This document shows positions 8,123-16,353 of a stretch of 64,000 nt of DNA, one piece after another. A program made the position numbers and the translations under genes. The stretch's first letter is position 1; the number at the start of each line of letters is the position of its first letter. The notes below the pieces were generated by a model. That model was not told where the DNA came from, did not search any database, and saw only the letters and a program-made list of their open reading frames with translations. Source of the DNA: an uncultured Lachnospiraceae bacterium (lineage in GTDB: Bacteria; Bacillota; Clostridia; Lachnospirales; Lachnospiraceae); NCBI GenBank assembly GCA_910577015.1, contig CAJTKU010000001.1, positions 62,001 to 126,000 of the forward strand, read 5' to 3'.

Positions 8123-9549
8123 AATGTCCGAAATGCGGGACGGAATTAAAAGATGGACATCTTTACTGTGAGAAATGCGGGGAAGAAATACATATAGTTC
8201 CGGACTATGAGCCTGAAATTGAATACAGTATGCATGAAACGCTTTCGGGTATTGTGGAGGATGTTCTGGAGGAAGTTCCTGACAGCACAAAAGAAGAAAA
8301 GCAGCAAAGTAAAAAAAGACATGGCAGGTTTGTCATTGCTGCCTGTATTGCGGCGGCAGCCGTTTTTGTTACCGTGGTAAGCGTTGTGGTTGTCCGCACA
8401 CACCGACACAACTCTGTCAATTATCAAATTATGCGGGCAAACGCCTGTGTTGCGGCAGGGGATTCCCAAAAGGCCATCGATTATTGCTTAAGGGCCATTG
8501 AACTTGATGAAAGCAATGTACCACTGCGTTTTATGCTTGCCGACATTTATGAACAACTGGGTATGGAGGAAGAAAATATAAACTGCCTGTATGCCATCAT
8601 TAAGATGTCATACGCCAGCGAGTCGGAGGAAGAGGCAGCATACAATAAAATGATAAACGCCTATAAAAGGCTGGAGGATTATGCTTCCATTAACACACTT
8701 CTTCTGAACACCGAAAATGAAAACATACGCGCCGCTTACCAAAGTTATATGGCGGCTGCACCCGAGTTCAGTTATAAAGAAGGGACGTATGCGGAAGTAA
8801 TCCCTTTGAAACTGACCTCCAGTACCCAGGGAACCATTTATTATACAACGGACGGAACGATTCCTAATGAAAACAGCACCGTATATACGACGCCGATTTT
8901 TCTGGAAACGGGGAGCTATACCATTACCACCATGTTTGTCAATCAGTACGGGATTGAGAGTGAAGTAGTTGCCAAAACGTATCACATAGACGTTTTAAAA
9001 CCCCCGGCTCCGGAGGTGGAAACCTACAGCGGGGAATATACCATTCCCACCATGATAAAGGTGCAGGTTCCCATGGACTGTACCGTCTACTATACGACTG
9101 ACGGAAGCATTCCGACAAACCAGTCAAATATTTATAGGGGAAAGTTTCCCATGCCGCTTGGAAAAAGCACTTTTAAATTTATTGCGTACAGCGATGAAGG
9201 CGTATTCGGCGACTGCACGACAAGGCAGTATGAATTGACGTTAAATACAGAATTTACAGTGGAGATGGCAGTAAACGGCCTGATTGAGTATATGATTGCC
9301 GCCGGCAAAATCTGGGATGCCGCCGGGACAACCACAGGGGACTTAAACGGCAGATACCTGTATGAGTTCCAATATGCCCTGTCTATTCCCATGCAGGGGG
9401 ACTATTATATTATTTCGGAAGTATATGAAGATTCCTCCGGCGTAGTAAACAAGACGGGAACCACATACGCAGCAAATATTTATGCACCGGAGTATTATAA
9501 GCTGTCCGTGGGGGAATCGGATGAATACATCCTGGAAGCCCTGCAATGA
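8119..9549 (+). CDS. Zinc-ribbon, single-TM, TPR and chitobiase-C-like repeat protein
   Basis: A 476-residue modular membrane protein. Residues 1-25 form a zinc ribbon (Cys 3, 6, 18 and 21 in CPKC...CEKC). An acidic linker leads to one transmembrane helix at about 71-93. Outside the membrane follow TPR-like helices (about 98-195) and two beta-sandwich units (about 215-290 and 300-375), each with the YYTTDGxIP motif of the chitobiase/beta-hexosaminidase C-terminal (CHB_HEX_C) repeat. The last 90 residues are unassigned. The domains suggest a surface anchoring or sensing role, not an enzyme. It overlaps folD by 4 bases and lies directly before nfnA, an odd place for a surface protein. Its specific function is not recognised. 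Confidence 0.75.
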   Translation: MKCPKCGTELKDGHLYCEKCGEEIHIVPDYEPEIEYSMHETLSGIVEDVLEEVPDSTKEEKQQSKKRHGRFVIAACIAAAAVFVTVVSVVVVRTHRHNSVNYQIMRANACVAAGDSQKAIDYCLRAIELDESNVPLRFMLADIYEQLGMEEENINCLYAIIKMSYASESEEEAAYNKMINAYKRLEDYASINTLLLNTENENIRAAYQSYMAAAPEFSYKEGTYAEVIPLKLTSSTQGTIYYTTDGTIPNENSTVYTTPIFLETGSYTITTMFVNQYGIESEVVAKTYHIDVLKPPAPEVETYSGEYTIPTMIKVQVPMDCTVYYTTDGSIPTNQSNIYRGKFPMPLGKSTFKFIAYSDEGVFGDCTTRQYELTLNTEFTVEMAVNGLIEYMIAAGKIWDAAGTTTGDLNGRYLYEFQYALSIPMQGDYYIISEVYEDSSGVVNKTGTTYAANIYAPEYYKLSVGESDEYILEALQ

Positions 9550-9567
9550 CGGTATCAATAAAAGTTC

Positions 9568-9581
9568 GCGCAAAATTGCGC
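9568..9581. repeat. Small palindrome in the nfnA leader
   Basis: GCGCAA, a 2-base centre, then TTGCGC: a perfect 6-bp dyad lying 15 bases before the nfnA start. The bases that follow it (cagAAATGAGGA) resemble the start regions of nfnB and of the DUF896 gene, so this may be a minimal member of the same leader family. Confidence 0.55.
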
Positions 9582-9596
9582 AGAAATGAGGATAAA

Positions 9597-10475
9597 ATGT
9601 ACAAAATAGTAAAAGCAGAAGAACTGACAACAAATATTTATCTTATGGAAGTGGAAGCGGCAAGGATTGCAAAGGCCTGCCAGCCGGGACAATTCATTAT
9701 TGCCAGGATGGATGAGGACGGGGAGAGGATTCCCTTAACCATCTGCGACTATAACAGGGAAAAAGGAACCATTACCATTGTTTTCCAGATTGTAGGCGCT
9801 TCCACCCAGGATATGTCTTCTTTAAAAACCGGGGACAGCTTCCGTGACTTTGTGGGACCGCTGGGATGTCCTTCCGAATTTGTTTCAGAGGATTTGGAAT
9901 CGTTAAAAAAGAAAAAGATGCTTTTTGTTGCAGGGGGCGTCGGAACCGCCCCTGTTTATCCGCAGGTAAAATGGCTGCATGAGCATGGCATAGACGCGGA
10001 TGTGATTGTCGGGGCAAAGACAAAGGATTTGTTGATTCTGGAAAAAGAGATGGAAGCGGTTGCCGGAAATCTCTATATCACTACCGATGACGGTTCTTAC
10101 GGAAGAAGCGGCATGGTAACGCAGACAATCAAGGATTTGGTTGCAGAGGGAAAACACTATGACACCTGCGTTGCAATCGGTCCTATGATTATGATGAAAT
10201 TTGTCTGCCTTATGACAAAAGAACTCAATATACCGACGATTGTAAGCTTAAACCCCATCATGGTGGACGGCACCGGCATGTGCGGGGCCTGCCGCGTCAG
10301 TGTGGGCGGCAAAGTAAAATTTGCCTGTGTGGACGGGCCTGAATTTGACGGCCATCTGGTCAATTTTGACGAGGCCATGCAAAGACAGCAGATATACAAG
10401 ACGGCGGAAGGCCGCGCCTTCTTAAAGGCAAAAGAAGGAAACACCCACCACGGCGGCTGCGGAAACTGCCAGTAG
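9597..10475 (+). CDS. nfnA: NADH-dependent ferredoxin:NADP+ oxidoreductase, alpha subunit (NfnA)
   Basis: A 292-residue FAD/NAD(H)-binding protein of the ferredoxin-reductase fold with a C-terminal [2Fe-2S] site (CGAC, later FACVDG), as in NfnA and dihydroorotate dehydrogenase electron-transfer subunits. The FAD segment includes ERIPLTICDY and the NAD segment includes FVAGGVGTAPVYPQ. With nfnB next, the pair fits the bifurcating enzyme that couples NADPH oxidation to ferredoxin and NAD reduction, or the reverse. The start at 9597 is preferred because GAGGAT precedes it and homologues begin at MYKIVKAEEL; an in-frame ATG at 9546 overlaps the previous stop and would add 17 unusual residues. Confidence 0.88.
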   Translation: MYKIVKAEELTTNIYLMEVEAARIAKACQPGQFIIARMDEDGERIPLTICDYNREKGTITIVFQIVGASTQDMSSLKTGDSFRDFVGPLGCPSEFVSEDLESLKKKKMLFVAGGVGTAPVYPQVKWLHEHGIDADVIVGAKTKDLLILEKEMEAVAGNLYITTDDGSYGRSGMVTQTIKDLVAEGKHYDTCVAIGPMIMMKFVCLMTKELNIPTIVSLNPIMVDGTGMCGACRVSVGGKVKFACVDGPEFDGHLVNFDEAMQRQQIYKTAEGRAFLKAKEGNTHHGGCGNCQ

Positions 10476-10502
10476 ACTGAAAAGAAGATAACGGAGGACA
10501 AA

Positions 10503-10600
10503 GATTGAAAATTAAAATTTTCAATCGCGAGATTTGTGCCTGCGCGCTGCTTGCACAAACTCGAAAGCCGTATGGCTTTGCGCAACAAAAGCAGCGCAGG
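10503..10600. repeat. Compound palindromic leader before nfnB
   Basis: Three structures precede the nfnB ribosome binding site. (1) A perfect palindrome, arms GATTGAAAATT (10503-10513) and AATTTTCAATC (10516-10526). (2) Arms CCTGCGCGCTGCTT (10539-10552) and AAGCAGCGCAGG (10589-10600), pairing with a 2-base bulge. (3) A perfect hairpin AAAGCC-GTAT-GGCTTT (10564-10579) nested inside (2). A competing stem, CGAG-TTTGTGC (10528-10539) with GCACAAACTCG (10553-10563), cannot easily coexist with (2). The last 12 bases of the element and the start region after it recur exactly at 53069. It could be a REP-like mobile palindrome or a regulatory RNA leader. Confidence 0.75.
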
Positions 10601-10613
10601 AATGAGGAAAAAA

Positions 10614-11999
10614 ATGGATATATTAAAAAAAGTACCGGTACGCGAGCAGGAGCCCGGGGTACGTGCCACAAATTTTGAGGAAGTTTGTTTAGGCTATGAC
10701 AAAGAAGAGGCAATGAAGGAAGCTGCACGCTGCATCGGCTGTAAAAACGCCCAGTGCATCAAGGGCTGCCCGGTTGCCATTGATATTCCGGGATTTATCG
10801 GACATGTGAAAACCGGGGATGTGGAAAGCGCATATCAGGTAATCAGCGAGGCGTCCGCCCTTCCCGCTGTGTGCGGCAGGGTATGCCCGCAGGAAAGCCA
10901 GTGCGAAGGCAAATGCATCCGCGGCATCAAAGGGGAACCTGTTTCCATCGGCAAGCTGGAGCGTTTCGTGGCTGACTGGGCAAGGGAGAACGGCATCAAG
11001 CCGGAAGGGGCAAAGGAAAAGAACGGCAAGAAGGTGGCTGTCATCGGTTCCGGCCCGGCAGGACTGACCTGTGCAGGCGATTTGGCTAAAATGGGTTACG
11101 AAGTGACTATTTTTGAAGCGCTTCATGAACCGGGCGGTGTGCTGGTGTACGGCATTCCCGAATTCCGTCTTCCGAAACAGGATGTGGTGGCAAAGGAAAT
11201 CGAAAACGTAAAGTCCCTTGGCGTTAAGATAGAAACCAATGTGGTTGTGGGCAAATCCGTTACCATCGACGAGCTTTTGGGCGAAGAAGGATTTGACGCC
11301 GTATTTATCGGCTCGGGAGCAGGACTGCCGAAGTTTATGGGCATTCCCGGAGAAAATGCCAACGGCGTATTTTCCGCAAACGAATATCTCACCAGAAGCA
11401 ACCTGATGAAAGCGTTTGACGAGGAAGCAAACACACCCATTATGCGGGGTAAAAAAGTAGCGGTCGTAGGCGGCGGCAACGTGGCGATGGATGCGGCAAG
11501 GACAGCGCTCAGGCTGGGCGCCGAGGTACATATCGTATACCGCAGGAGTGAAGAGGAACTGCCCGCCCGTGTGGAAGAAGTGCATCATGCAAAAGAGGAA
11601 GGCATTATCTTTGATTTGCTGACTAATCCCGTTGAAATACTGGAAGATGAAAAGGGGTGGGTAACCGGCATGAAATGCATCAGGATGGAACTTGGCGCGC
11701 CGGATGAATCAGGAAGGAGAAGGCCCGTGGAGGTACCCGGCTCCGAATTTGTCATTGAAGTGGATACGGTCATCATGTCGCTGGGAACATCGCCCAATCC
11801 TTTGATTTCCTCTACCACAGAGGGGCTTGAAACCAACAAGTGGCAGTGTATCATAGCCGAGGAGGAAAACGGAAAGACCACAAAGGACGGGGTTTATGCA
11901 GGCGGAGACGCAGTGACAGGCGCTGCAACCGTAATTCTTGCAATGGGGGCAGGAAAAGCAGGCGCAAAAGGCATTGACGACTATCTGCAGAATAAATAG
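10614..11999 (+). CDS. nfnB: NADH-dependent ferredoxin:NADP+ oxidoreductase, beta subunit (NfnB)
   Basis: A 461-residue protein of the glutamate-synthase small-chain family. The N-terminal cysteine-rich region (CIGCKNAQCIKGCP and VCGRVCPQESQCEGKC) carries iron-sulfur clusters. The FAD fold begins at VAVIGSGPAGLTCAG and the NADPH fold at VAVVGGGNVAMDAARTA, with the YRRSEEELPAR phosphate-binding segment. Pairing with nfnA supports NfnB over a glutamate synthase subunit, since no gltB-type large subunit is nearby. The start at 10614 is chosen from ATGAGG at 10602-10607 and homologue length; the 26 residues coded upstream by an in-frame ATG at 10536 are translated palindrome and not protein-like. 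Confidence 0.9.
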   Translation: MDILKKVPVREQEPGVRATNFEEVCLGYDKEEAMKEAARCIGCKNAQCIKGCPVAIDIPGFIGHVKTGDVESAYQVISEASALPAVCGRVCPQESQCEGKCIRGIKGEPVSIGKLERFVADWARENGIKPEGAKEKNGKKVAVIGSGPAGLTCAGDLAKMGYEVTIFEALHEPGGVLVYGIPEFRLPKQDVVAKEIENVKSLGVKIETNVVVGKSVTIDELLGEEGFDAVFIGSGAGLPKFMGIPGENANGVFSANEYLTRSNLMKAFDEEANTPIMRGKKVAVVGGGNVAMDAARTALRLGAEVHIVYRRSEEELPARVEEVHHAKEEGIIFDLLTNPVEILEDEKGWVTGMKCIRMELGAPDESGRRRPVEVPGSEFVIEVDTVIMSLGTSPNPLISSTTEGLETNKWQCIIAEEENGKTTKDGVYAGGDAVTGAATVILAMGAGKAGAKGIDDYLQNK

Positions 12000-12017
12000 A
12001 CTGAAAAAGGAGCAGGA

Positions 12018-12317
12018 ATGGTAAAACATATTGTATTGTGGGATTTTAATCCGGAAATGACGGTTGAAGAAAAACAGGCCGCCGGTGAAAAGATGAAAGC
12101 ATTGCTGGAGCCGATTCAGGAACTGGTGCCGGGGGCGGTTTCCATCCGGGTGGTGATGAATGAAATGGCTTCCAGCAACCGCGATATTGCCCTGATTGGC
12201 GTTTATGAAACAGAGGAGGCATTGCAGGCATATCAGACGCACCCTGCGCATGTGGAAGCCGGAAAATTTGTCAGGAGCGTTACCTGCAGCCGCGCCTGTC
12301 TGGATTACGAAGAATAG
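12018..12317 (+). CDS. Dabb-family (stress-response A/B barrel) protein
   Basis: A 99-residue single-domain protein that begins MVKHIVLWDF, the typical first strand of Dabb domains, and carries the pattern ALIGVYETEEALQAYQTHPAH near residue 58-78 (strand, helix and conserved His). Dabb proteins form dimeric ferredoxin-like barrels; their bacterial roles are mostly unknown, though plant relatives are stress-induced or act as cyclases. AAAGGAG precedes the start. It follows nfnB by 18 bases and is probably co-transcribed. Confidence 0.8.
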   Translation: MVKHIVLWDFNPEMTVEEKQAAGEKMKALLEPIQELVPGAVSIRVVMNEMASSNRDIALIGVYETEEALQAYQTHPAHVEAGKFVRSVTCSRACLDYEE

Positions 12318-12347
12318 AGAAGATTTTTCTTTTTGGAGGAAGCGTAT

Positions 12348-13184
12348 ATGCCATATTGTCCGAAATGCAAAAATGAGTACAGGGAAGGGATTACCGTTTG
12401 CAGCGATTGCGGCTGTGAATTAATTACAGATAACGAGCCGGAAAGGCAGAAATTGATTTTCGGTGAAAAAGAAGAAATGGAAAATCTGGCTGAATTTCTA
12501 CAATACAGCCAGATTGAAGGAGTTGCGGTTTCTTACGACGGCAAAGATAATGTGTATGAGCTTCTTGCCGCCAAAAAGGATATCCAAAAGGCTGAAAAGC
12601 TGATTGGCATATATTACCAGCAAAAATGGAAAGAGGATGCCGTAAAAAAACTTGAAGAAGAAACCGCTGAAGAATCAGACGGAGCGAAGACAAAGCCTGC
12701 CAGAAGTACGCCGTATGAAAACAGCGCCGCAAAAGCGGAGGATAATAAATCGTCCGCATACACACTCCTCCTTGTGGGAATACTGGGGATGCTTGCCGTT
12801 GTTCTGGGCATTGCAGGGGTTCTGCCCATTCACCTGAGCGGAACGTCCAAATACATGACTTACGGCATTATGAGCGCGCTGTTTTTGCTCTTTATCGTCA
12901 TGGGGGTAACCTCCATGAAATCTTACCGTATTTTTGCAAAAAAAGCGGAATCGGAAAATTCTTTAAAAAATACGATTGAAAAGTGGAGTCTGGATAACCT
13001 CAGTGCAGAAAAGCTTGATGAAAAGCTGGCGGAAAACCATGATTCCGAACTATCAGAAGAAGAAAAATATTTTAAAAGAACCACCTTAATGAAAGAAATG
13101 ATTCAAAAACAGTTTATGAATCTGGACGAAGCCTTTCTGGACAGTTTTGTGGATGAAATCTATGAAGATATTTTTGAAGAGTAA
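12348..13184 (+). CDS. Zinc-ribbon membrane protein
   Basis: A 278-residue protein with an N-terminal zinc ribbon (CPKC near residue 4 and CSDCGCE near 18), a small alpha/beta region of the DUF2007-like kind (about 35-90), an acidic linker, two transmembrane helices (about 140-160 and 170-190) and a C-terminal charged, probably helical cytoplasmic domain. No catalytic motif is seen. The start at 12348 is fixed by TTTGGAGGA at 12332-12340; an ATG at 12333 sits inside that ribosome binding site. It is followed after 5 bases by rlmH. Function not recognised. Confidence 0.7.
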   Translation: MPYCPKCKNEYREGITVCSDCGCELITDNEPERQKLIFGEKEEMENLAEFLQYSQIEGVAVSYDGKDNVYELLAAKKDIQKAEKLIGIYYQQKWKEDAVKKLEEETAEESDGAKTKPARSTPYENSAAKAEDNKSSAYTLLLVGILGMLAVVLGIAGVLPIHLSGTSKYMTYGIMSALFLLFIVMGVTSMKSYRIFAKKAESENSLKNTIEKWSLDNLSAEKLDEKLAENHDSELSEEEKYFKRTTLMKEMIQKQFMNLDEAFLDSFVDEIYEDIFEE

Positions 13185-13189
13185 CAGCC

Positions 13190-13672
13190 ATGATGAAAAT
13201 ATCCATTCTCTGCGTAGGCAGAATTAAGGAAAAATTTTACCGGGATGCCGTGGAGGAATACATAAAACGGCTTTCCCGGTATTGTAAGCCGGAAGTGCTT
13301 GAAACGGCGGATGAGATGACGCCGGACGGGGCAGGAACTGCGCTTACGGAACAAATCAAGAAAAAAGAAGGTGACAGGCTTCTTTCCCGGATAAAGGAGG
13401 AAGCCTTTGTCGTTACGCTGGAAATTCAGGGCAAAAAAATGTCCTCTGAAAAATTTGCCGATGTTTTAAAGCAGGCTGCCGTATCCGGCAGAAGCCACAT
13501 CCAATTTGTCATCGGCGGCTCCCTTGGCCTTCACGAGTCCGTAAGCAGACGGGCTGATTTAAAACTGAGTTTTTCCGATATGACCTTTCCGCATCAGTTG
13601 ATGAGGGTTATTTTGTGTGAGCAGATATACCGGGGGTATCGGATTATCAACGGGGAACCGTACCATAAGTAA
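13190..13672 (+). CDS. rlmH: 23S rRNA (pseudouridine1915-N3)-methyltransferase
   Basis: At 160 residues this is the usual length for RlmH, the SPOUT methyltransferase that methylates pseudouridine 1915 in helix 69 of 23S rRNA. It starts MMKISILCVGRIKEKF, has the SAM-site knot FVIGGSLGLHESV near residue 105, and ends with FPHQLMRVILCEQIYRGYRI and the conserved PYHK terminus. The second Met (13193) may be the true start. It closes the core block before the AT-richer accessory stretch; RlmH genes often sit at such boundaries. Confidence 0.97.
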   Translation: MMKISILCVGRIKEKFYRDAVEEYIKRLSRYCKPEVLETADEMTPDGAGTALTEQIKKKEGDRLLSRIKEEAFVVTLEIQGKKMSSEKFADVLKQAAVSGRSHIQFVIGGSLGLHESVSRRADLKLSFSDMTFPHQLMRVILCEQIYRGYRIINGEPYHK

Positions 13673-13713
13673 GGGCGAAAAAGAAGTAATTATTGCGGCT
13701 GCAGGAGGTTTTT

Positions 13714-14499
13714 ATGATACTTGTCACAGGTGCAAATGGATTTGTCGGTCATAAAATAATGGAGATGTGTAACGAGACAGTTGCCGCTCCTTCACTTCGC
13801 GGTGCAGCGCAGGAAGAGATTGAACGCATAATAGGAGAAAGTGACGCGGATGTCATTATTCATACGGCTGCCATTTCTGACACAGGAGCCTGTCAGGCCA
13901 ATCCGGACGCCTCGTATTACGCAAATGTGCAGATTCCCCTTTTTATTGCAAAGGCAGCAAAGGGCAGAAAATTAATCTGTTTCAGTTCAGACCAGGTTTA
14001 CAGCGGTTCTGATGAAGAAGGGCCTTATTCGGAAGATATGGCAAAACCGGGAAATGTATATGCAAAACATAAGCTGGAAATGGAACAGGGCGTATTGGAA
14101 ATTGCCCCGGATTCGGTTATGCTGCGGGCTGAATGGATGTATGATTACTATTTGAAAAAATCAAATTATTTCATGAACATGATTCAGGCAAAAGGGGTTG
14201 TTTCATTTTCTTCCGGACAGTTCAGAGGCATTACTTATTTAAAAGAAGCGGTGGAGAACATGGAAAAGGTAATTTCACTGCCGGGCGGTATCTATAATTT
14301 CGGAAGTGAAACAACAATGTCAATGTATGATATTACGAAGGGATTCATGGAGCTGTTAGGGAAAAAGGTACGGGTGGAGGATGGCTTTGCAAGACATAAT
14401 CTTTGGATGAACTGTGATAAGGCGAAAAAGCATGGCGTAACATTCAATTTGGTTATGGATGGACTGTTCAGATGTGCGCTGGATTATAAACTGATTTAA
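13714..14499 (+). CDS. RmlD-like NAD(P)-dependent sugar-nucleotide reductase
   Basis: A 261-residue extended SDR of the RmlD/dTDP-4-dehydrorhamnose reductase type. The dinucleotide motif TGANGFVG lies at residues 5-12, IIHTAA near 50, the Ser block CFSSDQVYSG near 92 and the catalytic YAKHK near 117. No other rhamnose or sugar-nucleotide gene is adjacent, so the substrate is unknown. AGGAGG at 13703-13708 sets the start at 13714. A second member of the same family (16793) lies 2.3 kb on; they share architecture but are clearly divergent. Confidence 0.8.
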   Translation: MILVTGANGFVGHKIMEMCNETVAAPSLRGAAQEEIERIIGESDADVIIHTAAISDTGACQANPDASYYANVQIPLFIAKAAKGRKLICFSSDQVYSGSDEEGPYSEDMAKPGNVYAKHKLEMEQGVLEIAPDSVMLRAEWMYDYYLKKSNYFMNMIQAKGVVSFSSGQFRGITYLKEAVENMEKVISLPGGIYNFGSETTMSMYDITKGFMELLGKKVRVEDGFARHNLWMNCDKAKKHGVTFNLVMDGLFRCALDYKLI

Positions 14500-14611
14500 A
14501 AAGCGACTGCAAAATCCTTTTTCTGCGTCCGTATCGGCATGGAACAAGCCCTGTTGCCGGAGGAATAGTAAAGCATTGTAAAGAAAATGAATGATGAAAG
14601 AGAGGTAGAGA

Positions 14612-15440
14612 GTGATAGTCCGCTTTTTGGTGTTTTCGGATTTACATTATGATTACATTTTTGATGCAGAGAGTCGTCTTGACGCATTAATAAGCAAAAT
14701 CAGTGACAGTTCTTTACATCTGGATTTCGTAGTTTCTCTTGGAGATTTATGTTGCCCTATCAAGGAAAATAAGCCGATTATCAGAAAACTATATAACATG
14801 GGAATCCCTTTTTATTATTGTGTAGGCAATCATGATTGTGAGAACAGTAATTGGCAGGCAATCAAAAATTTTGCGGAAATTAAAAAGCCGTATTACTCAT
14901 TTGTAGTGGATGAGATAAAGTTTATAGTATTAAACATATCCCGTTATTCCTCAATGTGAAATAGAATGGCTGATGGAAGAAATGTCCGAAAGAGATTTAA
15001 GATATGTGATTTTTTCGTATCATAGTCTGGTAAATAATTTTGATTTCAGAGGGGTTGTAAATAGAGAAGAAATAAGAAGTATATTGGAGAATAATAAAAT
15101 TCTTTTGGCCATGAATGGCCACGACCATGGCAATGACTTAAAAACAGTGAATAATATCCCATATTTTACGGTTAACTCCACGTCATACATCTGGCATGGG
15201 AGGGAAACATATGCCTATTCAAAAGAGGCTCATAATAAATATCCGTTTTTAAAAAATGTGATTTTATACAAAACGCCACTTTACTGTATTGTTGAGATAG
15301 AAGAGACAGATATAAAAATACGTGGGACAAAAAGCGGATATCAGGTTATCACTCCTGAGGATGTGGGGATTGTTGACCGACAGTGGAATGGTGTATCCAT
15401 AGAGCCTGAGATAATGGATTGGGAAAGGATATCGCGGTGA
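14612..15440 (+). pseudogene. Metallophosphoesterase, frameshifted
   Basis: Two frames together form one calcineurin-like phosphoesterase. The first part (14612-14959, GTG start) has SDLHYD, SLGDL and VGNHD; the second (readable back to about 14934, to 15440) has SYHS and the metal site NGHDHGND. Frame 1 ends at a stop within SRYSSM, while the other frame reads QCEIEWLMEEMSER across the same bases, the expected continuation. The shift therefore lies near 14940-14957 and amounts to one extra base (or two lost). All metal ligands are intact, so the break is recent or a sequencing error. Base composition is AT-rich compared with 1-13.7 kb. Confidence 0.75.
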
Positions 15441-15451
15441 AGGATATTGAT

Positions 15452-16306
15452 ATGAATCACAAAAATGGTAAATGGGCAAGTCAAATATTGGAAAGCAGAA
15501 ATAGCGAATGGATGTGGGGAGTTTTTCATTCATTAAGCCTGACTGCGGATAAAAAAGCACTTAAAACGGAACAGGCGATTCGTAGACTTAGAATCCTTGG
15601 ATTTACGAAGGAGGATGAAGCGATTCAAATTGTTTTGGAGCGAATGTGCCAGTGTGTCAGCGGCAAGAGAAAGATAGATGATTATTTTGAAAAAAAGCAT
15701 GACTGGCCTTTGTTTGAAAAGCTTATGCTTTCTGCATGGATTAGACTTTTTGAACCCGAAAACGAAATTGCCATGGGGGTTGCAGGGCAATGGGCATTTA
15801 TAGCTGAGAGGGCATTTAGCAGTGGAAAGTATAATGAAAATGACGATATAAGGGCATTTTGTGAGCAATTTGGAAGAAAACCCAAAAGCGTATTTGAAAC
15901 AGGCTTTGGTATGTTTTATCATGTAGTGTTATTGCAGGGCGTTTTATCCTCCGCAACGGAAAGTCTTTTATTAGATTATTATATTTCAAGGCCGGAAGGT
16001 ATTTACTACATATACGATAAGTGTCTTGGTAATTTACCGGAAAAATTTGCATCCAGAGAAACAAGCTATTACTTAGCGGCAGTCGAGGCTTTAGCTGATT
16101 ATCAGCAGGCGCGGGAAAAGCTGAAGTTTGTTGCAAAATGGCTTATTGCAAACAGAAATGAAAATGGGAAATGGGATTTAGGCGCAAACGTAAAGGATGG
16201 GGTATATTTCCCTTTGTCTGATTCATGGAGAAAGCAGGAATTCAGGATATCGGATTGCACAGAACGGATAAGCAGTTTGTTACAAAAGATTACAATAATG
16301 GAATAA
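15452..16306 (+). CDS. Hypothetical protein beside the phosphoesterase
   Basis: A 284-residue soluble protein I do not recognise. It is mostly helical by composition, with aromatic-rich stretches and a C-terminal segment NRNENGKWDLGANVKDG that recalls terpene-cyclase-like toroid repeats; this is only a resemblance. An alternative start at 15419 overlaps the phosphoesterase reading frame by 22 bases; 15452 follows a weak GAAGGA. It may have been translationally coupled to the now broken phosphoesterase gene. Confidence 0.6.
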   Translation: MNHKNGKWASQILESRNSEWMWGVFHSLSLTADKKALKTEQAIRRLRILGFTKEDEAIQIVLERMCQCVSGKRKIDDYFEKKHDWPLFEKLMLSAWIRLFEPENEIAMGVAGQWAFIAERAFSSGKYNENDDIRAFCEQFGRKPKSVFETGFGMFYHVVLLQGVLSSATESLLLDYYISRPEGIYYIYDKCLGNLPEKFASRETSYYLAAVEALADYQQAREKLKFVAKWLIANRNENGKWDLGANVKDGVYFPLSDSWRKQEFRISDCTERISSLLQKITIME

Positions 16307-16353
16307 AGAAAAGGGAACAAACAATTCAAATAAAGAAGAAAGATGGGCGGGAA

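Noticed and set aside
10536..10613. Earlier start for nfnB
   Set aside because: The added residues are translated palindrome, and homologues begin at the MDILKK-type start used here.
10689..11588. Minus-strand frame of 299 residues opposite nfnB
   Set aside because: Shadow of a well-supported gene, with no start signal.
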